A DNA stretch of 64,000 nt from Nemania diffusa (taxonomy: Eukaryota > Ascomycota > Sordariomycetes > Xylariales > Xylariaceae): positions 4,216,001-4,280,000 of the forward strand of contig JBBPUQ010000006.1 in NCBI GenBank assembly GCA_038501195.1, read 5' to 3'. The notes beneath the pieces are model-generated. The model made no database searches. It saw only the letters and a list, made by a program, of their open reading frames with translations, and was not told the DNA's origin. A program made the position numbers and the translations under genes. Below, piece by piece: positions 22,940 to 33,661 of the stretch (positions are counted from its first letter, which is position 1; every line of letters begins with the position of its first letter).

Positions 22940-23205
22940 TGTTGGAATACTGGTATTGGTTACAACTGTATGTTGTAGTTCGTAAGCTGCAGTACTTGTA
23001 CTGCAGTCGTACGAACAGGTATATAGTCACGTGGGCAGGCACGCACTTCGTACGCTAGCAGAGATTTCATCTACGATGAAATCTCCAGCTGTACAAAAGA
23101 ACTCCTTTTAGAATCAATCATCAATATAGACATAGTATAACTAGCTTTATATTCTGTTTACGCGTGACCTATACGTACTATTGTACATATATAGCCTATT
23201 CAACA
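22940..23205. mobile_element. Solo LTR (266 bp) with 5-bp target duplication
   Basis: The segment begins TGTTGGAATA and ends TATTCAACA, the inverted TG...CA ends of a retrotransposon LTR. It is bracketed by ATTAT at 22935-22939 and ATTAT at 23206-23210, a 5-bp target-site duplication. No internal retroelement sequence follows, so it looks like the product of LTR-LTR recombination. Its base composition is normal in an AT-rich surround, so this copy escaped RIP. A CTGCAGTACTTGTACTGCAG palindrome lies near 22987. It is not the family of the element at 33478. Confidence 0.75.
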
Positions 23206-24240
23206 ATTATTATTATATTTTACAAGAAATTATATATTTGTTTTAACTTTATAAAGTTTGTTAATTTTATATAAATTATAATATAACTATTTAATAAATA
23301 AATATTTAATTATAAAAAAAATAAAATAATTATATAAAAACTTTTATATTAGTTTTTAAAAATAACTTTTAAAAAAAGTAATAAATAATAATTTAATAAT
23401 ATATATATATTTTTATAATTATTTTTTATTTATTATAGCTTATGTTTTATGTTTTTTACTATTTTAATTTATTTAATAAGCTAAGCTTAATGTACAGTAG
23501 CTTATAAAGGTGTGGCTTGTAAAAGGGGTAGTGATTTTAAAGCATTTCGTTTATGCAGTATATTAACGGCTGTTATTAATTCTATTTCCTGAAAAAGCAT
23601 CTAATGTTTTCTATGGCACACTCTCCATTATATAGCAACGTTGCTTGCATACTGCTTAGGTATGCTTTGCAAGCTATTACTAGGACCTTAGTTAGCAGCC
23701 CTGTAACAAATAACATATTTGAAGTATTAGGCATAACCTGTAGTAAACAGAGTTAAATAATAATATTAACTTAGTTTAATATTAATAAATATAAAACATT
23801 AATATATATATATATAATTAAATAATATTTGTAATAATTATTTTAATAAATTAATTAATAAACTTTATAAATATAAAAAAACTTGTTTTAAAAAATAAAA
23901 TAAATTAATAAAAAACAGTTTATTTTATAGCTATAAATAACTTGTTAAATAAATAAAAAATTTTAAATTTATTATAAATGTTTAATTTAAATTTTAATAT
24001 TTATTTTTATTATTTTTAATAATTTATTTATTAATTTATTTATTAATTTATATATTAATGTTTAATATTATATTAACTATTAACTTAGTATTACTAAATT
24101 AGTTTTAGTATTTTTAAAATAGTATTAATCCTCGGTTAATACTTGAAAAATTCGTACTAAATTAGTCCTAACTACTAAGATACTAAATTTCAACCCTGGC
24201 AGTAGGTATCATGACACCCTTTTCCGGGGGGAATTATCCT
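23206..24240. other. AT-rich RIP-type block
   Basis: Almost pure A/T at 23206-23460 and 23750-24180, with a less degraded piece between. Stops occur in every frame and no terminal repeats were found. Interpreted as remains of RIP-mutated repeats. Confidence 0.6.
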
Positions 24241-24395
24241 CAGAAACGAGTTTGAGGTTAGCGGGGACGATGATTTAGGCCCGACCAGTCCTGCCCGCTC
24301 CCTATACAGTTTAATCTTCGACATGGTTAAGGCTGCCAAGCTATCCTCTAGTCTACCCTGATATCCCAGCTCGGACGGGTTGATGACCGAAGCCC

Positions 24396-25112
24396 TTGAT
24401 ACAGATCCAATATCTTAGCACCGCAGCTGGCGCCCGTCGGGAGGTACGTTATCTGACGCTATCTAGCCAACGCACCAGCCAAATATATACGAAGCAGGGA
24501 GACATAGGCACCTTCCAGACGGCGGCAGTACTCTCCCCAGAGTATGATATTGGCTGGATTGTTCTCGCTGCCGGAACTGCAATATCAAATGCGTCTAGAA
24601 TCCGAGACATGCTTGTCAACTCCTTCAGCCGTATATTCCTTCCCTTCGCTGAACAGCAAGCTGAATATGAGGCTGTAGTAAACTTCATCGGGAATTATAT
24701 CGGTATGGCCACTAAGAGTTTAATCCAAGCTGGGCCCTCCGGTAGTCCTAGTCTATTAATTACCGGACTCATCAGTCGCCGGGCTCAAGTCACAGGTCCA
24801 GAGAGCCCACTAATCCAACTACTCAGCTTTGGATAGTTCGCCAGAATTTATCCTTCCAATTTACGAGCCACTAGCGTATCGATAGGCGGGTCGGGGGCAT
24901 TCGATCCCCGGCTAGGCTTTAGAGCTACATACTATAATGTAACTCAACTAGACTAGATCGAAGATCCATGTCTATCAGCCTGGACCGCTTTGGATTCACC
25001 GCTTTGCGGGCAAGTTGCTCTAGATGACTAGGTCTTTGAGATGGGAGAGTGCGGGGAGGTGGAAATTCTGGACCTGAAGTTATTGTGGGTGAAGATGGAA
25101 AGAGTCCAGTAG
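24396..25112 (+). pseudogene. Relic of a beta-lactamase-like (ARB_00930-type) protein
   Basis: One frame carries the C-terminal third of the fungal beta-lactamase/transpeptidase-like family often seen near secondary-metabolite genes. It shows IYTKQGDIGTFQTAAVLSPEYDIGWIVLAAG, then FARIYPSNL, then ALDSPLCGQVALDD and a final VEILDLKLLWVKMERV. The frame is broken only by in-frame TAG codons at 24834, 24954 and 25029 before the natural end at 25110-25112. All can be reached by single C-to-T or G-to-A changes. A TGATGA lies just upstream (24381-24386) where the family has an RW-KP motif, and weaker similarity may reach back to about 24240. The catalytic SxxK part is gone. Not expected to make a functional enzyme. 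Confidence 0.7.
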
Positions 25113-25581
25113 CTTGTTGCTCTGCGAAAGGCTCGTGCTAGTGACTCACTATGTTATTGCTTCTCAATTGTTACTTGTAGTCGTAGCATCTTCAAGGGGC
25201 CACGTTAACTCGAGTATTGCAAGGTCGGAGCAAAATACCTAGTTGTGAAAACTTCAGGCGATCCTATGTACGATAATAGAGGCGAGATATACTATTACAC
25301 ACACAGAATTCGTTTAAAATGCTATATAATCAACTGGATTAATAAGTACTTACATTAATACAAAGGAGTTAAAACTCTCTTACGACCTTCTATCTGAACG
25401 CAAGAGGGGTGGGCTACTTACTTGAATCTCACATTCAAGCTGGGATCGTCTCAATCTATTCCAAGTTTGTCTATTCAAGATCTGGGTATGCATCCATGAT
25501 TCCTCCGTTCTCATGCATTTAGCCTTAAACCGGGCTACATTATGCTACTAATCCGTGATATAAGTCATAATCTATCATTGT
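25113..25581. other. Intergenic
   Basis: Between the dead beta-lactamase-like gene and the 3' end of the NACHT gene. No feature beyond short AT-rich runs. Confidence 0.5.
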
Positions 25582-28500
25582 CTATCGGGCTAGTCCAACG
25601 CTAGGTCTTCGTCCCATCATGGTTTCTAGTTGAAGCAAGTCGATCGCGTATTCCGGCTCGCCCTCCAAGGTCTCTCGAATATAGTCCATTGCGGTTACCG
25701 TCATTGACTTCGATGAGTGGTTGTCCTCACCGGAAGCAGGTGTATTGACTTGAATTTCCACGTGAGGATTGGCGCCGTTCTGTAGCAAAGACTTGATAGC
25801 GGCCACCCATCTTTCGCGATTCAACATTAGCCTCTTGCTTGCGTATGTTTCCATTAAATGCGTCATGGTTGCGCTTCCTCTAGAGAAGTAGTGCCGCCCG
25901 GCCTTCAGTGCCCTCAGCCAGACCTGTTCATCATTTCTGAGTTCTGCGCCTGCTGCGTACAACACGTCTAGCAACCTGGTATCAGGCATATCGTGGTGAA
26001 AATCTAAATAATCGCCACTCAAGCTGACGCAGGCACTAAAGCCATCTCCTTTGGGGCTGACGACGTAAACGAGCAGCTCTTGTGCTTTCTTCTGCCTCTC
26101 CTCTTCCTCGAGCTGGCTTAATTTATATTCGACGAACCGAACAAGATTAGCCTGGACTACGAGAGAAAGGAAGTCTTTGCGTTTGGGCGATTTGCCTGCC
26201 TCCATGGGTTCAAAGCCAGCCCAGTGTTTCCGTAAGAGTCCAGGGAGCTTCCGGTCGTACCAATCTGGGTCCTCAACAAGAGGCTTATGATTGTTTAGGG
26301 CTGCGATCCAGGAGCGCTGATTAGACGCATCGAGTTCGTCTAGGAGTTGTGCGTACAGTCCAACGTTTTTCGTTTCTCCGTCAATCCTCTCCGCATATCG
26401 CAGGGCGTTCGCGACAATAAGCCAGGCATCTGGTCGGAATCGAACATTTGGCCATGTAAGAACAGGTGGCTGAATAGTCTCGAAGGCTTTGAGATGTCTC
26501 ACGCATCCACTGAGCAAAGAAAAGTCCAGATCGATGTCGTCAACCGGATGGATATTCGGTAGAACTTTCCAGATATCTCTGCGTCCTACCCATTCTTTGG
26601 TAGTTTGATGATTGAACACCACACGCCGAGCCGTCTCGAGAGTATCTGGTGCTGATTTTGTTTCGGCCTCTAGAAGACCAACGCAACATACTCGCAAGCG
26701 GCGTTGCATGTTTTCGGTTAGCCCTTGAAGCGAAGCGTTTGTAAATGGCTTCACGGTATCTTGAACAACTTTGAGCTCGTTGCGGTAAGGATCTAGGTAC
26801 CCTTGGTCGGCAAAGGCAAGAGTGACGAGGCTCGGGGGTTGTTGAGCCCTTAAAACAAGATGAAAGACACGGCAAGCATCGTTTTGATCTTCAGGCTTGA
26901 GATTCTTGATCATCTGCATATATAAGCCCTCGGTTCCGCCAAGTCGAGTCGGTAAGGAATTTAGGGTGGATCTTAGAGTACGAAGGCTGCCGTCAATCAC
27001 CATGTCGAGAGCCAGACGCGCCCATAGTATATCGCCCTGGCTCTTGTGAGCCAGCTCAGTGCATAGATTCACAGTATCCGGAAGACCCGGAGCTTCGTCT
27101 TCTAGGCGGCCCGCTATATATTCGGCAATGGCCTTCTCTGTGTGCTCCTGAAGCCGAATTCTGGGAAACTCAGCAAAAGCTTCTTCAAATACGGGAAGCT
27201 CGCGGGAGCTAACAACGAATTTGATGATGTCTTTATTAGCCATGCTGTTAATTAGTTTACCAATTTCAGTATGAGAGTCCGTCCGCCATTTGCTACGTCC
27301 CCAAGATTCATCACCTTCCTCCTTATCATATTGTACTTCAATATCTCCCGGCTCGTAGTGGTCCTTGCGCTCCATTATGCGGTACTCATCAATGCCATCG
27401 ATAAAGATAACCATTCGTAGCTTCTCGGACATGTGCGCGAATAAGGAATAGAAGGCCTGGTTGAGGTTGGTTGTACTTGTGAATTGGACGGGTGGGGGCC
27501 ATGGGCAATCGAAAAAGCTTGGGAAGGCAACCTTGATGAGGTCGCGCCTTGTTGATAGGATCTGGTATAACGTGCTTCGGAGAAAGCCTTCATATGTCTT
27601 TTGAATGCGATTGCCGCCTTCGAACATGAAGAATCTGGCCATGATTAATTCGCCGCCACGGGCCCAGCCCTGACGCAACTCATTCCTCATGTCTTCTGAC
27701 TTCCAAGCGTACTTCATGAGCGTGGACTTGCCGGACCCTGCTTTCCCACTAATCCACAGGATAGGATCATCCGAAGCTAAGAATGACTTGAATGGAGAAA
27801 CCTTTGGGGATAATATCCATTCACATGTTTGGCCGTATGCGGGATCGATCAGTAGCTCCCGCTCCATCATAGTATCGAAGTGCAATGCGTTGAGGATATC
27901 TATGGTAGTCAAATTAACTAAATGCGCTCATGCCTCTATTAGCAACTAAACATGGATGGCGACATACCTTGATTCCGGGGTTCTTGAGCTTCGATTTCTG
28001 CCTGTGAGGGCCCTGACGTGATTTTCTGTATGTGTGAGAGAATTCGCAAATACCCGGCGTCGTCCCTGCTCTTGTATCTGCAGAGGTCTAGGTGGTTCGC
28101 TGGTATTTCGTCTTTCGTTACATTGAAATTTTCATATGATGCCGCATCTTTGGGCACCATCGTTTGCATTGTGCCCTTCCCGAGCTCAACCCCATTGGCA
28201 TCCTGGATCGTATCGATTGACGCAGTAATCGTCGTTGGTAGCTTCTCTCTGATACACACTACTTTAATATCTCGTGAGACCAGAAGAAATGTGCTGTGTT
28301 GTGTCTCTAGGAGCTGATTGCTATCTCGAAGAGCTCGTAAAAGCTGGGGCGCAGGCATAGAAGGTGAAAGAACAGCTGTAGCCGCAACACAGTCTCCGAG
28401 GGATCGCTTGCCACTCCTCATATGGGGAGTTCCGAGAAATATGCATCCGACGGTGCGTGGGTAAACATTGCCTAGCTCTGCGTGAGAACCATAGATTCGT

Positions 28501-29003
28501 GACAAAGCCGCCGTAACTAGTGCTTCCTTAATCAAGAGACCTCCCAGCCCGTGACCAACGAAGATGATCGGACGTTTTGTTCCGGCGCGGACGCGTGATA
28601 TATCACCGAGGAGACTTTCAGCCTGCCCAGCAAATGTGTCTCCTGTACTCAGTGTGCTGGACCATCCCCAGGAGATAATTCGCGAGTTAGGTATGTCCTG
28701 CCCCAATAAGTCGCGGATCCAGCAAACACCCCCCTTGGTATAGCTACTCAAGCGGGATCCAAATAGTCCATGGACGAAAACAATATCGATGCCTTCCTCC
28801 CCATGCTGCACTCCGTCGTGAAGTATACATGGGCCTCTGCCATCAGCGCTATACAGTATCCTCTCCCGGGAACTGGCGGTTGAACTGCCAGCTGAACTGC
28901 TGGTACGACCAACACGATCTAAGCGTGGGCCCTGAAGATTGTCCCGTGAATCGCGACTGCTAGCACGGGTAAGGCGAGCGAGCGTCTCTTTAATCCGCTG
29001 CAT
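25582..29003 (-). CDS. STAND/NLR protein: alpha/beta-hydrolase (SERAC1-like) + NACHT, 2 exons
   Basis: Exons 29003-27968 and 27899-25582 are joined by a 68-nt intron (GTATGT donor, ACCATAG acceptor, phase fits), giving 1117 residues. Residues 70-325 are an alpha/beta-hydrolase like the N-terminal effectors of many fungal NLRs, with oxyanion strand VFVHGLFG, FLGTPH and a closing ANHLDL (His304). The nucleophile elbow reads GHGLGG at 150-155, with Gly152 where GxSxG has Ser. After a linker and the usual pre-NACHT TCEWIL segment comes NACHT, with Walker A GKAGSGKST (397-405) and Walker B VIFIDGIDEY (about 509-518). The C-terminal 500 residues are helical with no clear WD40 or TPR array; one ankyrin-like piece (LLQNGANPHVEI) appears near the end. 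Such proteins sense non-self in fungal incompatibility. The ligand is unknown. Confidence 0.88.
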
Positions 29004-31886
29004 GGTTCATTGTCGATAATGATGATTTACTCCAAGGAAGAGAAGCATGCAACAGCAATTTATTTGAGTGTGACTTTGGATAGGTGTGAAGTATTCTGGG
29101 TTGGTTACCGACATTGCCCCTGCCGAAAAAAATGTGTGTTTACATACGCATATTTGTCGCCTACCCTGCACGACAGCGTATTCGACAAGGGCCGGGCGGG
29201 TAACCGTTGCAGCCGGGACATGGTGTCCCTGGTAATCGTCATATATAAGCAACAGGGGTCCTACATAACGACGTGGCGCAACACGAGTTATACGTACCAA
29301 CCGAGGTAACTAACTGATTGCCATGCCTGTTTGTTAAAACTCACCATCTGACCTAACACGTCGGATTTATAGAACCTTTCGTTTGGTGTTAAATGCCAAA
29401 TACCCGTGAGCTGTGTACACAAGGTCATTATAGATCTATAAAAATGAGTTTGTGATTATCTAAGTGCCTGAAAATTTATAAAATACTAGTACGTAGGTAT
29501 GTTGACCGCCCACACTCACCACACGTCCAGCTTTCTCTGCCCCTGCTAGGGCTTGTATCCCGTACCCGCGCCGGGACACTTACACGTCTTCGGCTAGTGT
29601 AGGAAGTTAGCGTCCGGTAGTGTATGTATGGTCCCAACACTTGAATTCAATATTAAAGAAGAATATTTTCACTTTTCCTTTCGGTAGAAGAATCTAATGG
29701 CATATCTACCAGTCTGATAGCTTTGTATAGCCTGCGTCAGCTTATAACAGGAAACCAACTATCTAAAACCTCCGTTACATGGTTACGAGCTACCCTAAAA
29801 CAGGTATGTGTATATCCTACATTCGCATAGACGTGGGGCAATACTTCTGCCAAGACATTGATCCACATGTATAAAGATACACTGCCTGTCCTTTATCACG
29901 GCTTCCCTGGACAGTTTTAGATTGCCGTCGCAGCTGTGTTACCTACAAGTATGTAGTGCAGCATGTTGAGAAACTATACTAGGTAGATCTTTTAGTACAG
30001 CGGTTAATTGTGTGATAGTCTAGGCACTTCTAGCGAGAGATTAACAAAGGGAGCATTTTGAGAGCCCTCAGGCTAATAATGACTAGAAAACTAGGTATCG
30101 TCCAACATGCAGTACAGTAGTTGATGTTGGCTCTAAGTACTCTGCACTACATACATATGCTTAGTATAAGCTAACACGTCACGTACATTAGATGAATAGG
30201 GGCTATGAACAGCAATCCAAAAACGAAGAACAGAATATTAGCAAGGAGGGGTAAGTGGAATAGAATAAGCGGGTTGTGGGCTGTTAGTGTAAAACTCTTT
30301 AGTATGGCTTGTTAGCACATACCCCTGAATGGCTCTTCTCGTAGAAATCAACGTCATATTTCAGACTTGACGTACATCTTTCTAGATTTAGATATTTTGA
30401 CAACATTTTTGTTTCCCAGCACCATTCTTCAAAGTATACCCGTATATTCCCAGGCTTTATAGGCTATGCTTTGTACACTTGCTCCGTTGTTTGTGAAATC
30501 AGTACTACCTGTTCGGCAGACCAAGTAATGTTAAGCTAAACTAGGTACGCAAGATCCACAACACATCGTTGTTGGTCAAAAATATAATCATTGCATGCCT
30601 CCACAAAAGTTCCAAAGGTTTAACTAACCTACTACTGTACATAGCGTAAACTGTTATTAACCCATTACTAGTGAACAGCAGAACACTGCAATAAGACTAG
30701 CTCAGGCGCAACATTGGTCATTCGGACTGTATGGTTGGTCTATGGGGCGGATTGTATCTCTCTTCTTGGACCGTTACAGAGGAACACCGTCATATGGACG
30801 GGACCTTAAGCGGGCCGGGAGACGGTACTAAGCGAACGACCAGGTTCCTGGTATTAAGCCCCACATCCATACTACCTACCTAACGCAGGTAATGCTCACT
30901 AAGTCATATACAGAGTATGTACCACTAGTCGGGGTGGTTATCAGTAACATGCAGATTGAGAGCGTGTTCTTGGCGTTGGTAAGAGACACATGCAGGTGCG
31001 TAATATCAAAGATTTGGCCGCAATATCCCCGTTTCTCGGGACGACAGATGGTATGCTACATGTTACATATGATGACAGTGGTACCTAGGTCTAGTATAGT
31101 CTCCGGCGAGGAACATCACTATTAGCCCGCATTATCACAAGTCGTTATACAATAGTAGTAAATTTACGCGGATTATTAAACCCAAATGAATTTGAATGGC
31201 TAGTCTCTCTAGAAAGAGTTTCCACAGTATGGCTTGTAATCGAAATATTTATTAAAATAACGCCTGTTCTATATTGCCTCTTTGATATTATTATTTAGCT
31301 AATTATCTTTTCGTTTCAGCCTTTATGCATCCAGACGAACTGAGCATAAAATCTTACTATGTTGGTATTACAAGTGACAGGTAGGCGGGTAGTGCCGCAG
31401 CCACCACGGAGTTGCCACTTAGATCATTACTAGGTAGAACTAAATTGAAAGTGTACGTACTCGCACAATGGACCGAGGATCCATTGAAGCGCCATTAAAG
31501 ATCTCCTCTATATGGAGTATAGCGTGGATGGCTCACTCTTCGCGGCAGTTCCCTCTTTATTGATAACTTGGCCCTCCCCACGTGGATCTTGAGTTAGCAG
31601 GGCCATGAAGTCTCACATCAGTGTTACGAACTTGTTTCTATGGAATAGTTCACGTACTTTTTTCCGAAGCCCGTTGTCAAATATCGTTGTATTATAGTTC
31701 CTTCCGCAGTTTCAAACTCATTGGTTCCTAGAGATTGACTTCGCTTAAGAATATAGTGAAGCTCGTACCTGTACCTTCACAGGTCTATACCCACAGAGCG
31801 TCTAGAGTCTGGATCAACGCTTTGACTCGAACCATCTTATAACTTGTCCCGTTTCTCATCCAGCTTGGAAGTCTGATAGCGCCACG
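29004..31886. other. 2.9 kb divergent intergenic region
   Basis: Lies between the NACHT gene (minus) and the terpene synthase (plus). No coding frame is credible; sequence is moderately AT-rich with scattered TAGGTA units. No terminal repeats seen. Confidence 0.45.
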
Positions 31887-33252
31887 ATGAAGACTACAAT
31901 ACTAAACCTTGCTCGGGTTGTTCAATCCGCCATGAAAGCGTCTTTCTTTCATCACGTCGAGCCTATAGAAAACCACCCACAGGAAATCGCGACGAATTCT
32001 AAGAAGACATTGGCTTCCTCTCAGCTCCATGGCGATGCCTTATCTTTAGCCACCCAACTCCATGGCAAAAGATTACACCTCTCAGACCTCACCAAAGCTT
32101 TTTCCTCGTGGCCAACAGCAACAAATAAGTATGCCAATGAACTAGAGGCTCTTGTCAATTCTCTGCTTGAGCGCATCGTCACAAATGAAAAAAAGCTCAA
32201 GGCTTTAAAACAAGCCGACTTTGCTCGTCTCATGGCGTTGTGAGTTCCCTCCATTTCTACCCGCCCAGCATATCGCTAATATCCACTAGGTGGTACCCTG
32301 ATGCAGAATGGGAAGAGTTAAAGGTTGCGACAGCATATTCGGTATGGATATTCGTATGGGATGACGAGATTGATGCCGGGGATACAGATGCCGGAAGTAA
32401 CGAAGAGCTGGCACAGGCTTACTACAGGCAGTCTCTTGCCTATATTCACAGTCTACTCGGTCTCGGTGAAGAGAGCGGTGATGTTGAGGCACCACATCAG
32501 AATATGACACTATTTGCAGATGTAGGTCATGGGTTGCGTGAGACTACCGACGTTCTGCAGCGGCAACGGTTCTTCGACGAGTTGGAGAATTTCATGTTGC
32601 AAGTAGGCGTCGAACACACACATCGGATGGCTGGTACAATACCGACCACCGAGGAGTATATGAATATACGATCAGGATCAGTTGGGTGCGCGCCCCAAAT
32701 TGCCATGACCGAGTAAGTGTTGAGCTCTACCACGAGGAGTATCCACTGCTAATATTATGTAGCTACATGTTGAAGATACGGCTCCCTGAATCGGTTATGG
32801 AGAGCTCAGGCATGAAGGCTCTCTGGAGAGAGACAATCTACATATGTCTTATACTCAACGATGCATATTCGGTTCAAAAAGAAATAGTAGGTGAAATAAA
32901 TCCAACTATTCGGGAAATCTCTAACTAAACATGACTGTAGCTTCAAGGCTCGCTCTTGAACATCGTTCCAGTGATGTTCAATAATATGAAGCAGGAAGAC
33001 AAGAAGAGCATGGAGGCCGTGTCAAGAGATCTAGATATTGCGCTAAAGGAGACTATGGAAAGATTCGAAGCTGCGGCGGAAGAGCTCAGCAAAATAGCCC
33101 CCGAAGATGCACAGTTACATGGCGACATCCTCAGCTTCATCAAATGGTGCCGCTATTTCACTACGGGCGTTCTTTACTGGAGCCTTGAGTCACATCGTTA
33201 CGGGATGGCGAAGTGCATTAATGCAGACGGTACTCTAAGTATCGTCTTATAA
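31887..33252 (+). CDS. Class I terpene synthase (probable sesquiterpene cyclase), 4 exons
   Basis: Exons 31887-32239, 32290-32712, 32763-32886 and 32941-33252 join to 403 residues. Introns are 50, 50 and 54 nt with GTGAGT, GTAAGT and GTAGGT donors, and all phases agree. The aspartate-rich metal site is WDDEID (Asp142, Asp143, Asp146). The second site NDAYSVQKE (Asn291, Ser295, Glu299) matches NDxxSxxxE. The closing RY pair is Arg386-Tyr387. Length, the 118-residue N-terminal extension and motif spacing fit fungal sesquiterpene cyclases of the presilphiperfolanol/pentalenene type acting on farnesyl diphosphate; the product cannot be read from sequence. No P450, oxidoreductase, transporter or cluster regulator lies nearby, so it is an orphan or the remnant of a cluster. 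A RIP-mutated retrotransposon begins 225 bases downstream. Confidence 0.9.
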
Positions 33253-33477
33253 TGAGCATCAATACTACATTTTCCCTTAATACAGAATATTTAATAAATG
33301 AATGTAGCCTTTATTAATTCAATATTTCTAATCGTTAGCATACCTTCGCTTTTGCCATACGTGACGAGCATAATAAATGCCATTACTCGTATCATCAGGA
33401 ACGCGTGGGGAACTTCTACAGAACCAATGCACATGCACTGTTCTGCGTAGAACCCCACTTCCACCACCCCTGAACTT

Positions 33478-33661
33478 TGTTGGATTTGAGCCTCTCCTAA
33501 GGAGCTTGAGGCCTGTGCATAGAAAGCACATATTGATTATATAAGCGATGTAGCTAGTATTGAGTAGTCTATGCAACATATAAAAGAAGCTTGTTAAATA
33601 ATTGCTTTAAATTAGAGCTAGTTATTAATATAATACTAAAATATATATATCAAATTTAATA
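33478..33661 (+). repeat. 5' LTR
   Basis: 184 bases. The outer 110 bases keep normal G+C (TGTTGGATTTGAGCCTCTCC at the start) while the inner 70 bases are converted to A/T. Aligns end to end with 40659-40842. Confidence 0.88.

Noticed and set aside
23632..23676. Small hairpin with AGCAACGTTGCT palindrome
   Set aside because: Arms are short and bulged in AT-rich decayed DNA; nothing indicates a functional RNA or terminator.
24890..24918. tRNA-like T-loop (GCATTCGATCCCC)
   Set aside because: The flanking bases do not form a proper T stem, no A box or acceptor stem is found, and it lies inside the beta-lactamase-like reading frame.
31027..31127. Possible small gene between the NACHT and terpene synthase genes
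   Set aside because: Frames are under 80 codons and give no coherent protein pattern.
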